NCBI GenBank assembly: GCA_021234155.1
Contig: JAJEKV010000127.1
Location: forward strand, 2,037,728 to 2,101,727
Length of the DNA: 64,000 bases
Direction of reading: 5' to 3'
Source: Isoetes taiwanensis
Lineage: Eukaryota; Streptophyta; Lycopodiopsida; Isoetales; Isoetaceae
Shown here piece after piece: positions 45,989-57,938 of this stretch. A program made the position numbers and the translations under genes. Position 1 is the first letter of the stretch, and every line of letters begins with the position of its first letter. The notes beneath the pieces are model-generated. The model saw nothing but the letters and a program-made list of their open reading frames with translations, ran no database searches and was not told the origin of the DNA.

Positions 45989-48200
45989 TTTATCATCCCA
46001 ATCCAAGATGAGCTATCCCAAATTTGCATACCGCCCCCCATGGTATCTACTCATAAACCCTGCCTAATGGAACAACCACTTATTCAAAGCTTATTCATTC
46101 ATATACAACTTACTACTCATCACCATGGGCATGCTAAATAAAAATGGTGTTGAATCTAGAGCCTTATAATTATCAATTTATATTATAAGCATTCGGTATT
46201 AAAACCCAAATTTAACTATATGTTATACCAAGACATTACTTATGTATATCGATTAGTATTTAATAACACTATCCCAAGTCTGGTTATATCAATCATTATT
46301 CCCCAAGCTTACAATTCATAGCCTTTTTGTTGCTATGTCACCGAATTTTACTTTTTTTAATACATCAAGGTATTATGCATCGAGTCCCATGATGTTAATA
46401 TGTTACCCGAATGCTACCATTATGCCATTCTTTACTATTACAAAGTATTTAGCTAGCCTAGCATAGTTAATATCAGTCTTGTTTATGACTTTACACTTTT
46501 AAATGTAAGCCTATTGTATTTACAATGTCAATATATGGACTTTTACAATTAATCCTTTAACACAAGTAAAAATTCATGTGCTCATCCGTGAGCCCTGTTG
46601 GTTATCGAAATGCCCGCTACATGAACCGCAAAATCCTTGTGTACGTAAGGCCCTTTTGACGATCCCTTTTTCCTTCCATTTGGTTTCGTTGTCTCATACA
46701 CCAAGGCCAATAACCGATACAAATTTCTAGGCTTTTTTTTTTGTAAAGCAAATTTTTGCATAATCAGGAATTTTGTATAATCAAAATTTTGATCTTCTGA
46801 CTACTGCCCTTCTTTGGTTGTGTTGATTACTTAGACTAGTTGTGTGAATGACAATAATTCTGTCAGGTTTATGTCTCATATTGGTATAGCATTGGGAATT
46901 CAGTTGTAAACAATAAAATTATGTACAATGAGTTCACTCAATTTAGAGTCTTGTCGACACCTTTAATTTTCTTGATTTCATCGTAGTCTTCGCACATCCG
47001 CATGGTATATGTTAGGAAATATGCCAAATAAAATTTAAAACTTAAAATAAAAAATGCTATGTGAGGGAGCATACCCGACTACCAAAGGTGTAGCTATGAA
47101 TGAGGTCCCCTCCCCAAACCTTGGAGTTGGCTGGGTTTCACGAGCCATCTCAGCCATCCATACACTTGCAAACCCAACATCCATGCCCTAATTTCCACCA
47201 TCTCCCCGATAATCTTTGCCTTGTCAATTGCAAACATCTTGGTCATGTTAGGGTCCCGAAGTTGGTCAAAAGATAGTTCACCCACCCCTCAAGGTGGTCA
47301 AAATTTTTAATGAGTTGCCATGACCAATGTCAACATGTTGCCGGGTGTTGGCAAGTCCCACCTCTTAAATGGGAAATTGAGTGTGCTGATTGGGCTTGCT
47401 ACAAGTCTAAACTAGAGGTATGCAACCCTCAATGCTTACATTTTGCCCATGTCCAAAGATCACCCGAAAGCAGATATGTGTGTCCTCTAAATTGCACATG
47501 ACTTACACCTCATCAACATCTTCCAATGTGAGTTCAGTTCACACACTGTGGACTAACAGACACGCATATAAGGTTTTGGTCGATATCCGGGACGCCTGAT
47601 TGCCCTGTAATGGTCTGCACTAAGTGGGTTGGGTGTCCCTAAGTGGACTCAACCCCTTGCCTCATTCTCAACATGTTCCTCATCCGCAACCTTCTTGTCT
47701 TCACCTCCTCGCCAATACTCTTTTGAAAACCAAAAACATATGCCACTCTAGACACCCCCCTTGATACAGCATAAATTCCCTAAGCTTTTGCAAAGACTTG
47801 TAGCTTCACCGCATTAGCTATCTTCCTCCTCTCCTCTCCTCCCCCCTCATAGCCTCCCAGGCCCTCTTAGTACCCTCCCTTTCCTCCAGTTTTTCCTCCT
47901 TTGTAGCCTCTTTCCTTTTGTTGCTACCGCCCCACTTCAATTTGTTGGTCTCGCCATTCTTGCCTTTTTTTCAAATCCTCGCAGAAACCATCACCGATAT
48001 ATGCACTCCCAAAGATCCGGGCAAACCCTCTTCCTGCCCTCGTGGGTCGCGGATGGTCGCAGACACACGCTTGAGATGGTTCTTGCACTTCAGAATAGAC
48101 CATCCAACATCGTGGACATGCACCGACTTACATGAGCCCGGTGAAGCCATCACCGCACCATCACCTTCATCACCAATTGCATGTAGGTTCCACATGCACG
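45989..48200. other. Intergenic, AT-rich, no gene recognised
   Basis: About 2.2 kb. A minus-strand frame at 47285-47094 (MGELSFDQLRDPNMTKMFAI) reads like real protein but matches no family I know; it could be host or transposon remnant. The rest shows nothing interpretable. Confidence 0.45.
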
Positions 48201-48539
48201 ATTGTTCCACATGCTCATCACTTTGAATGTGTGGCGATTGGCCATTTTGCACATCGCTTTGGGAGTTGTCCGTAAAGCTTCTCATAGCCGGTGCACCTCC
48301 CCATGTCCAATCCTTCCATTCGCGGCATCCGATGGTACTTTATCCAGCCTTTGCTCCCCGCCTTCAGAAGGTCTTCAACATGCACCTCCCAAACCTCGTA
48401 CACCTTGGCCCCGCTTTACTTTTTTCCTTCGGCAGTGCCAAATACCAAAGGGCTTTAAAACCCTTGATATTATTGTGGATGTTAGGCCACATGCAATTGG
48501 TCGTGGAAATCAATTATGCTATCTTCTCCTCTTTGGCTC

Positions 48540-49800
48540 GGGCCTCCCTTTGCTAACCATGTAAGCATACCTAAGTCTCTTTGAATGATGCCTTGAAAGG
48601 GCAAAGCATGCCACATCTAGAGGTTGAAGCCTATGAGACGGGTATGCAATAAGGCAAAGTGAATGCCCTTCTTGTCGCCAATATGACTTAGATCTACATG
48701 GTCGCCACGACCATCCATAATGATAAGGTGAGGCTGATCTAGGGATACACCTGGACTCTTTGCCGCAAAATGTGACAAATATGATTTAAACAATTTTGAT
48801 GTCATCCAAGTCGAAGCCCGACAGCCCTAATGGCGGCACCCTCTTCACATCTTGCAATGTTGTCCCTCGCCTCATTCAACTACTTTTAAAGATGTACATG
48901 TTGGTGATTCTATACCCCTCAAAGATTTACACACACAAAATTGTAACCCACTCCCCTGTTGTTCATGACCTCGCCACCCTCGCTCCACCCCTTCCTAGCT
49001 ATGATTTTCAACCCCTTCACTTTCCCCCACCAATTCCTGGCCTCACTGCCCAAATCCTTGAGGTTGGGAAGGCAAACTCAAAGATAATCCGCTTGAGCCC
49101 TAAGATAAAAGTTGTCGAGGTTTTTCTAGGTCATGGCGCGTGCCCTAGCTACATCTAGGGTTTCTGCACTCCTGAGTGCAATTTCAGGGTGTCTTTGCCT
49201 AAAACGCTTCCACCACTTACTGCCTGGTACTCCAATTATCCCACAAGACCCCCCTGCTCTAGCCATCTCTGCTACCTTTTCCTTGACAGCAGATAGGGTA
49301 ACTCCCATTCCTTGCTTTGCCATGCTAAGGGCCCAATTAACTAGCTCCTCCTCTTGGAGAGTTGTCAATATTTGTGAATGGTTTGTTTGCTTGTGGGTTG
49401 TTCTACCATATAGCCAATCTCAGACTGTGGATTCTGGTATACTAGACCTCCTCGATGCCTCTCTAGTCGAAATGCCAAGTTCACTTACCTCTTCAAGGAT
49501 GTCCAGCATTTGCTCCTCCGTCCATTGGCCTCTCCTACTCGGGCTCCTCGGCATTGGACTGGTAGCAAAGACCGCCTTGTGGTGCCCCTCTTCCTTTGCC
49601 CTAGACGCTTACCGACCCTCTTAGATGATGCCTACCCTCCCTGCATTCTTTTCAAAGATTGGTATCTCTTCGCCCCCCTTGTACTTGAAACCATGGTGTT
49701 TTTTCTTCATGTGTGCTTCACACTCTTCTCGAGAACATATGAATTATGAAGGAGGGCAGGATTTTATGTCCATGAAAACTATAGCAAGAGTCGAGAATTT
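48540..49800 (-). pseudogene. Pogo/Tigger-like (Tc1/mariner superfamily) transposase, decayed
   Basis: Minus strand. About 49545-49420 is an N-terminal helix-turn-helix: WTEEQMLDILEEVSELGIST, then REASRRSSIPESTV, a TGA, and DWLYGR. 49368-49126 is a CENP-B/Tc5-type second HTH: EEELVNWALSMAKQGM, WWKRFRQRHPEIALRSAE. 48805-48619 is the DDE_1 catalytic part: HLIIMDGRGDHVDL (second catalytic Asp), and after one frameshift YPSHRLQPLDVACF with the third Asp at 48615-48617. Two HTH domains followed by DDE with LQPLDV is the pogo/Tigger order. The first catalytic Asp region (between 49126 and 48805) is not readable. Left of the core, 48285-47971 may be the C-terminal tail. Terminal inverted repeats were not found. 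Confidence 0.78.
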
Positions 49801-49933
49801 AATTCACAAGAATGCAATCGCAATGCTTAGTTTGGGCTTCAATTTAAATCACCCTCGCATTGAATTCCTGCTCTTCAAATCGCCATGTTCGGTGGTATTT
49901 TCTCCCCGCATGGATATGGACATCCAAAGGTAA

Positions 49934-51600
49934 TCGGTGCCAAAGTCTTGAACGCTAAGGGCGCATTACGCTGATGGACGCCGGGCGCCTCGAAAGACGG
50001 AAACCCCGCCGATGACACTGGCCACAATACCTGGTCCGTAGATGGGTGGACCCATGGCAGCATAGAGTTTTACCGCCAAGGGATCGGTGTCGACCATGTT
50101 CGGTGGGGTCACGGCAGAGGGCCTTACCATACCCTATGCAAAATGATCCATGCCCAAACACTTTACCCTATATTATCAACTCCCTACCACTATCGGACCT
50201 TTCTTAATTTTGGTATCTTATCTATTTCTTGGGGTCATCCCACCATTATGAGGATCAAATCCTCGCCCATGTCCAATCCAAGGTTTTTAATCTTACTTTC
50301 CTTTTCTCCTAACTAGCCTTATAGATCTCGAGACCATCGCCATCAATATACAATGGTCCAAAGATTTAATCTTTGCCTACATGGCATGCTTTGTTTATTG
50401 GTGGAGTGAAGATGACGAAAGCACTTCCATCGCCTTTTCTATAAGAAGGGATGCCTTATCCGCATTTGACTATATGGAGGATTTGGATGTGTTTCAGTGT
50501 GCTTAACCCCCATACTAAATCTGAAAAATGAAAAAACTTTATGAATGAATCCAAAGCTCAGAGCTTGAGTATGTCTTAATCTAATAGAGATACAAATAAT
50601 GACTTAGAAAAACTTAAAACCAAGAGGTTTTCAGGAATGGATTATTTTATCTTTGAGTTCGTGAGAAAATGCATTATAACCAAAAGATCGACAAATTTCT
50701 TCGCTTAATTATGCTTCAAAAAGAAAGGATGCATAAGATGCTTGAGTACAAACAGTTTAAAAAAGAAGAAGCTATAATATCTCTTGCACGAGCAAGGGAA
50801 GGGACAAGAAATATTAATTGTAATGGATAGGCGTGTTACAATGATTTTGAGATTAGCTCTAGCCTCATCCCTCGATCCTCTCATTGGCACAACAACCGAG
50901 GCACTAACACAAGCTCATAACATTCTTCAATACATAATGTAATAAAATGTCAAAAAAAAAAAAAAAATTACCTCCATTTATTGACCAAATTCTCAAAAAA
51001 GCCCTTTTGTATTTTTTAAATTCCCGTAAGACCCTAATCTATCTTCAAACTTGCAAAATTGTCCTTTTTGTTGCATGCCTCCAACATGCAATTTATGCCC
51101 TTTCAATAGCAAAGATAAAGGCAAGAAATTTCTCGTGACAAATCACATTTTCAAAGCATTTCGCACATGAACAAGAAGAAGGATGAACTCATTTGAAATG
51201 GAAAATGAAACTAAATTGCATGCTTCCGCATCACATTTATACTATGGCCTCTTGGATGTATCCCAAGTGGCATGCATGTAACTATACTAAGTGGCGATTT
51301 TAATGCTATTTGAGTTCATGCAAAAGATGTGATATATATAGAGATGGTCGAGGATAGCAAGATCATTCCGGTTCAATACCAATTGTGCTTCCTATTATTG
51401 CTCGGGTTCTCTTTGTTTTCTTGTGCCTTTTGTGGCTATATACATATTCTTGTATTCTATATAGGTTCTTCTTTCTTCTTCTTAAGAGTTTCGAAGTTCC
51501 ATATACTTTTCTTGTATCTTGCTCGTAGGTTCATGATAACGCACCTATTTTGGCAAACACTAGAAAACACAAGACCTTTCAATAAACAATGGTTTACAAA
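49934..51600. other. Intergenic, no gene recognised
   Basis: No recognisable coding family. Contains an A run at about 50953-50967 and a low-complexity CT/AT stretch near 51470-51490, nothing more. Confidence 0.45.
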
Positions 51601-51646
51601 ATAATACAACAAGGTGCTCCACACGAGGGTTTGCCTTTCAGCCTCC

Positions 51647-52700
51647 ATGGCAACCCCCGACAAAGATGCATGCGCTGGAAGAAAAGAGCTCGCACTTGGA
51701 TACCTCGGCCCCCATCGAAAGCGTATCACAGTCGAGGCAATCGGGGTTGTACAGAACAGCCGCCCTCGTGCCAAGGTCGGGTAAGCTTGAGGCATCACGG
51801 ACCATCTCGCCAGGGCCGACTCAAGAAGCAAAATTTTCCAAATGTATGAGCCGAATATCCTTTGTGGAAGTTTGGCTCGGGGATTATGATTGGCAGGGGA
51901 GCCCAAAAGGCTAATGACCGTGATAAGATGGGAGATACAAGCAACAACGCAGCTAGTCAATTGAGATGGGGCCGCTTGATAAGGTCCACCAAAGAAGGAT
52001 GGAAGACATGGCGCAAGCACTCGGGCCGACATGAAGGGGTTGCCGCAGCAGATTGCGCAAGTCACAAGCATGGCTGGTCGGATAGATGCTAAGGAAAAGG
52101 ATGTGGAAGCTGTGGGGGGGGAGGCTCCAATTCCTTGATGAAGCAAAGGCGCATAAGCAGAGATGTCGTGAAGATGCTCACATATAGAGAACCATATGGC
52201 CCACTTACAACAAGAGATGCAGACCTCAATGGAGGTGCAACGAGTCCGGGAGTGCACCACGCCGTCGGCGCACCAAAGACCCCCATGCCGAGGCCGAGGT
52301 GGCTCAGTGGAATCAGCGGGGTACTTCGTGAGAAGCAAGACATCCAGGGCACGCCAAACCTTATTGTGCGGGATTGCCGAGGAGCAAGGCGAGGATCCCG
52401 GGTAATTTGCAAAGCTCCAACTACAAAAAGATTTGGTTATCAAGAGTCCAATCAGTGGCCTGAGGACCCAACATGAGATCCTGCTTTTAGTTAAGTTTGC
52501 AGTCTTGGATTGGGAGGCAAAAATCTTTGTTGTTGCACCGCACTGCCACTTGAAAGGTACGCCCATATACCGGATCCGGATCTCACGCCACCGCAACAAC
52601 GGGAAAGAAGCCAAGAGTTGGTCACGATAAGAGAGATTCGACAAGCCGAGGGGTCGCTGGTTTGGTTAATGGCAAGATGAAGGTATATGTGCCTCCCTCG
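51647..52700 (+). pseudogene. LINE ORF1-like region, broken
   Basis: Opens with MATPDKDACAGRKELALGYL and GPHRKRITVEAIGVVQNSRP. Later parts read IAQVTSMAGRIDAKEKDVEA, coiled-coil-like, and DWEAKIFVVAPHCHLKGTPI. LINE ORF1 proteins bind element RNA; whether this one does is inference from position. The opposite strand happens to have a 395-residue open frame (52644-51457), which is the longest in the window but has no family features. Confidence 0.5.
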
Positions 52701-53039
52701 TCGTGACAGCTATGAGGCAAGACTTAATAACAACAAGGCCAGCAGGGGCAGAGCGGTCCAGGGCATCAGCCGCGCGTGCCGTGGAGAGGGCGGATTGAGG
52801 CCTTCCACAACCGCAGACATCCATCGTGGTCCCATGAGCAAAGCGCCCTGCGAAAGTTATTCCAAACCACGTGGAAGGCCCTCGGGCACTCGGGATGGGT
52901 CCACGTACCGCGATCTCAAAGATAGGGGAAAGTGTCTTTGCATTGTTTCCCCTCGGAATTGTAGGGCTTCCGCGGCGAAGGGCGCTGGCTTGAAATGGGA
53001 TCGCCACAGACATGGACATCTTCTACTTGCAGAGACATG

Positions 53040-56000
53040 GGGAGTATGAAAGGGCATGGACAGCCGACATTCCAGGATATCGCATTTCTCACTTTAATGA
53101 GCCATGGGCGCACGCGGTGTGGTGGAGTGGGTTGCTACTTTAGGGACGCCTTTAGCATGCAAGATCACACTTCGGTCGATGCATTTAACCGCTACACGCG
53201 GGTAACGGTATTAGAGCCCCGGTCATGTCCCATTGTTTCTTACTAGTCGCTACATTCCCCATGCATGCTCTAAGTTCTACGGTGTACATGATGCGTATTA
53301 ACAAATGTCCGGATGCCATATAGGAACCGTGATGATGACATAGACCGCTATAGACAACAGGATAGGTGCTTTTGCTAGGAGATTTCAATGCTCGCGACGG
53401 CGCAGTTGCAGGCCGGTGACCTTCCAAGGCGACGCTTAATGCCGATCCACTTTGGCGCTTGAGACAGCCGCTATTCAAAGATACACGGCACTCCCGGGAT
53501 ATGGTGGCTAGACCATTTGGCAGGCACCGTCCAGCTCACGCTGCCAGGTTTTTGACATGGTAATTTGTAATGGTATGCAGCGATGGCCACACCTGTGGGG
53601 TGTTACTGGTGGAGTGATAGGCAGTGATGGGGGAGCTAGTGTGTTGGATTACCTTCTCGCCCGGTAGCAGACTTGACATGGTTACACACTTCCCATTGGC
53701 ACAAGCATTGTGGGATGAGGAGGCTTTGTCGATCACTACCCACTTTATGTCACGCTGAATTGGGAGCACCCAATAGGAGACACCGGCAAAGGGGCGTGGA
53801 GGATTACCATACATCCTACGCCATCAAAAAAGCAGGACATTATGAATCTGTGGTTGGTGCGGGAGTTATGGGGGTTTGATAGCTTCTACACAATCGCAAG
53901 ACAGTGTGCATGGTCGATGAGGGCGCCGCTGCGCCCGCCGGTGCTTTCCTTTGTAAAGGAAGGGCCCTCCAAGGAGGGACACCGCAAGATTTTCCTCGAG
54001 AACCCGCGGGTTTGATGCTGATTGCAAGGCTCTAAAGAGCCATCTATGCTTGGTCATAGATCCACAATTGGCGGTCACAGCCCCTGCAAGACTATAAGCT
54101 CTTCCTAAAAGCCAAGAAGGGGAGATACATGGCAGAAAACTCAGGAGCTCGCTTGACATGCTCATGGCGTGAGCCAAAAAGCTTTTTGGCGTAAGGTGTT
54201 ATACCGTAGTTTGTGTGGCTGGAATGTAAGTGTGGAGCAATGGATGCAACCGGGGCAGGGAGTTATATGACCCCCCGTGAGCTAATGCCGGGTCCCCATC
54301 ACGTAGGAGAGGTGTTGCAGCACGCGGAGGATGTCCAACAGTGGTCTCAGCATCCGCGAATGGCAAGGCAAAGGATTTGGCTTGTGGGCCGCAGCCGAGC
54401 CGCGTTGAAATGGGGTGGCCCATCTCAGGTAGGGCCCCTGATCAAGATCATTAGCCGTGCCTCGAGGAGGGGCCCCCATGAGTGGATGGTTAGTAAGGTT
54501 GTTCCCTGCTCATAAAGCCGTAATACTGGATGAGCCGGGCGGGGTGGTGGAGAAGAAACTCACCAAGGGCCGGGAGGAGGTGGGTGCGCAATTGGCCAAG
54601 CAGGCTTTTGCCCAGCTCACCTACCACGACCACCATATCTTTACTTTGAGAGTGTTGATGGAGGCAAGCCTAATGTGCGCATGTGACTGTATTGTCGCTT
54701 TGTAGATTTTAAGATCCTTATATGATACCGCCCCCCCAGGACCGGGCCAGCCGAGTTCGGCACGAGCTGCGTAATGTGGTGCACCAAATTTTATGATGGG
54801 ATTTTTGCCGCATCGCCTTTATGAAGATAGGCGTAGCTAGCACTATGGGGAGTTAAGCGTGGGCTGCCCGCTGTCTCCAACGCCTTTTGGGTTGTACATT
54901 GATAGCTTGAGACGGGATGCAAAGCACCATGGGGAGCCGGGGTGCAATTATCCGATGCGAATTCCTCGCGGAGCCGCCACTATATGCGATGATGTAGGTT
55001 TGCTAGCCCACACGCCAGCAAGATGCCAAAGATTTGGATGCCCTCGGCTCCCCTCGTGGGGCAAACGGAATGACAGCGAACTTGCACAAAACTAAGCTTC
55101 GCGATCCCCGCCTCGCAACACCCTATCTCTGGAGTTATATTGGCTACGGGGAGAGGAAGTGGAGATGGTCGCGGAGCTTCAAGTATATGGGAATTGATTT
55201 CACTACTAACATGCCGGGGGATGAGTGTGTGGAGAGGAGAGCCGCAGCCGGAAGGCCCTCTATATGCAAAGTGCAAAAAACGCTGTGTTGCCTGGATAGA
55301 TCTCTCGCGGATCGGGAGCGAGGAGAGCACACCTCTTTAGGGCTTTGGTCGAGCCGGTGATGCTATATGGGGGTGGAGGTTTGGGGCCCAAAGAAGCTAG
55401 CAAAAACACGGGGGATAGGTTGGAAAGGGTGCATTATATAGCTGGGGAGTGAAGGACACCGCATCGCATCGATTTTGTTGTATGAGAGACGGGTTCTCGC
55501 CTTTATAGCATTCGCTATGCCAGCATCTTACTTGCTTCCCATAAGGTGGATGGGATGGATGAGCATCGCTTGCCCACAGCCGCTGTGTTGTTAACGCAGT
55601 GGCCCCTAGCCATGAAGAGGGTATGGCACGAGCAATCGGGGGATGGTTTATGAGGTGGTCTATGGATTACCAACGATGGTGGCACCGGGGTGCATTCTCG
55701 ATGCGCAGAATGGGCAATTGATGCGGCTTATGCGCCACTGTGGATCTCTACTCTTGCAAAGCCAAAGACAGAGCACTATCACGCCGATTAATCCCGGCCT
55801 TTGAGCATGGACCCCATCCCGCATTTGAAAGCACACATCCGGTGAAGAAAAACGAGAGCTATTTCCCATAAGGACGGGTTCCCATTACCTCGGAATTGAA
55901 ACAGTCACCGGGGTGAATGGCGGGCACCTGGATCCCCTGTGGAGGAGAGGATATGTCGTTGTTGGAGATGCACGTGATAGAGGATGAGCACCATGCCCTC

Positions 56001-56160
56001 CAAATGGTTACTCAAAGATATGCCCATGTCCGAAAGCGGCAATAATCGATCTTAGATGTGGCTAATATTAATCGCTACATCGCTTACTCGCATCACCTAT
56101 GGTAGCCGCCGACCGAGCTTACATCCCGGGGTTCGGATTTCCACGACTTGCTCTTCTGGG
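53040..56160 (+). pseudogene. LINE ORF2: endonuclease and reverse transcriptase, broken
   Basis: The apurinic-type endonuclease motif GDFNARDGA is at about 53378-53404. RT has GCPLSPTPFGLYIDSLRR (about 54862-54915). The catalytic doublet survives as CDDVGLLAHTP (Asp codons 54988-54993, normally YADDVVLL). The thumb has FKYMGIDFTTN and a later VEPVMLYGG-type segment near 55350. The C-terminal tail ends about 56160-56230. Target-primed reverse transcription would be its role. Many frameshifts and stops; not functional as sequenced. Confidence 0.75.
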
Positions 56161-56366
56161 CATGGTATTTGAGAGCCTACCGTTAGGGTTTTTCCTCCCA
56201 AGTGGGGGTTTTTTCATCCCTAGGTAGTAGGGATCTACCTGATGTACATACATTGTTTGTTTTGGTGTTGGGGTTTTGGCTTTTGCCTGTTTTTGCATGT
56301 ACCGCCTCATAGGCCTCGCCTCCGTGGACGCTAAAATAAACTTCCTTCCTTCCTTCCTTCCTTTCA

Positions 56367-57290
56367 AGAACCCGAGAGTGTGTTTTTCAATGATTTTTGT
56401 AGAAAAATGGGTTTATTCAGTTTGATCTATGCTTGGGTTGCTTGTTTTGTATTATAGAGCTTAGGGTGAGATTCCACTGATGTCAATTGATGCCTGGACG
56501 TTAGAAGTTGCCCAATCCAGTACATATTTTAAGCATCGTGTTTTTGCTTCGGAAGACGATGCCTATGCTATAAACATCCGCTTAACGGCCGGGATTCCCA
56601 CCTTTTGCACTAGAAACAATTACCCCTCTTCAGATCTTGACACGAATCAGACCAATGAGAAGAGATTTCTTGTGGAAGAATTGCCTTTGCCATAGTGAAA
56701 TCATACATCCAGCTATAGTAGTTTAGGTTTACGGCATTTGATGCCACAATGTTAATTGCCACTTCTGACAGTGGAATCTCAACCTTAATAGATAATGTGC
56801 TTGCATTGGTTGTATAGTGCTGCAAAAGAGCATGCTATGTGCGTGACATTTTTGGAGACATAACACATGTTGCATAAGTCCACCTTTTGTATACATGCTG
56901 ATCAGGTCCTAACAACATTCCTGAGAACGTGTTTGAGAAATCTGAGAATGTATTTCTTAGCCTTCTCTTTGGCTTCATGCTTTCACATCTTAGAAAATAA
57001 AAAGGATGCAGTTTAGCTCAATGAGCGTACTATAAGACAAGGGAGATAACAAAAGTGTCCTATGTGAGATGCCTACTTTCCATTGAATCAAATTTGCCCA
57101 TGTAGCCATCTCATTGGCTTCAAGTTAGGGGAACACGAAGAATGTGATAAATAGACTTGCAGCAGGCTTCCCATATCTGAATGTAGAAGTGTCTTCTTTT
57201 CTTTTATAAGATGGAACATAATAGTGTCTAGTCAAAAAACATCCCTCAAATAATGGTATCACATTTTAAAATAGATGAAGTGAATACTGC
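56367..57290. other. Intergenic, no gene recognised
   Basis: The base-composition change after the LINE tail suggests return to host sequence. An open frame at 56480-56695 has no recognisable family features. Confidence 0.4.
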
Positions 57291-57665
57291 ATAAACCAAC
57301 AATATGCAGATAGTGCATTTACAAATGTGACCCTGGGTTGAATGCCTTCCAACTGCATCTCCCCGAAATGAAATAGGTTGCATATACAAAACCATGTCGA
57401 GTATAGGCTCCAATAATGGCATTCCATGAAATTATATCACGCTTATCATTTGATTGAAAATTTGTCCTGCATTTTCAAGTCAACCAAACTTGGCATACAA
57501 GTTAATAACTGTATTTTCAATATTTATGTCTGACCCAAATCCACTTTTTATGATTTGCACATGTAAATGCTTCCATTTTGTGAAAGCTGCTTGACTTGCA
57601 AGAGCATCTATAGTGCTGATGAATATTACATTATCGCACCATATCGCATTGCAGTCAGCTGTGTC
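57290..57665 (-). pseudogene. Pentatricopeptide repeat (PPR) gene remnant, PLS type
   Basis: Minus strand 57665-57480 reads NVIFISTIDALASQAAF, then HLHVQIIKSGFGSDINIE and NTVINLYAKFG, the classic repeat junction of PLS-class PPR proteins. After a TGA it continues LENAGQIFNQM, then with a one-base shift KRDIISWNAIIGAYTRHG and GEMQLEGIQPRVTFVNALSA (to about 57300). That is two to three repeats. PPR proteins bind organellar RNA for editing or processing. No start, mitochondrial/plastid target signal, or DYW end is visible. One stop and at least two frameshifts make it a remnant. Confidence 0.8.
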
Positions 57666-57938
57666 AACCCACATGGTTCAATTTATCTAATGCTACGTAT
57701 ATCTGGTACAATTTCCAAGATACAATATATCATGCATGATCTGATACAAGAAATAGAAAAAAGAAGGATTAGCAACCAGATGAAACACACTCACCAAATG
57801 AGAAAGTGGATCATCATATGCAAGCCAAAGCTTTGCCTTGTCACTATACAAAAGTTGGTTGGACAAACTCATTTTGAGTACGTGGATTGGGAGCAGATCC
57901 AAGGAGAACCACATACATTCCAGCCATGGCACATATAA

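Larger units (their letters stand above)
51600..56366 (+). mobile_element. LINE with TTCC microsatellite tail, decayed
   Basis: Plus-strand element of about 4.7 kb with two former ORFs and a 3' end at (TTCC)n, about 56343-56364. ORF1-like sequence starts at ATG 51647 (MATPDKDACAGRKELALGYL). An endonuclease and reverse transcriptase follow. 3' non-coding sequence includes GTGGGGGTTTTTTCATCC and CCTCCGTGGACGCTAAA, also found at 59560-59690 in a second truncated copy. The 5' boundary is approximate. Clade not assigned; the microsatellite tail argues against a standard poly(A) L1. Confidence 0.75.

Noticed and set aside
51457-52644. 395-residue minus-strand open frame, the longest in the window
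   Set aside because: Antisense to LINE ORF1-like sequence, no domain or family features; the sense strand carries the recognisable protein.
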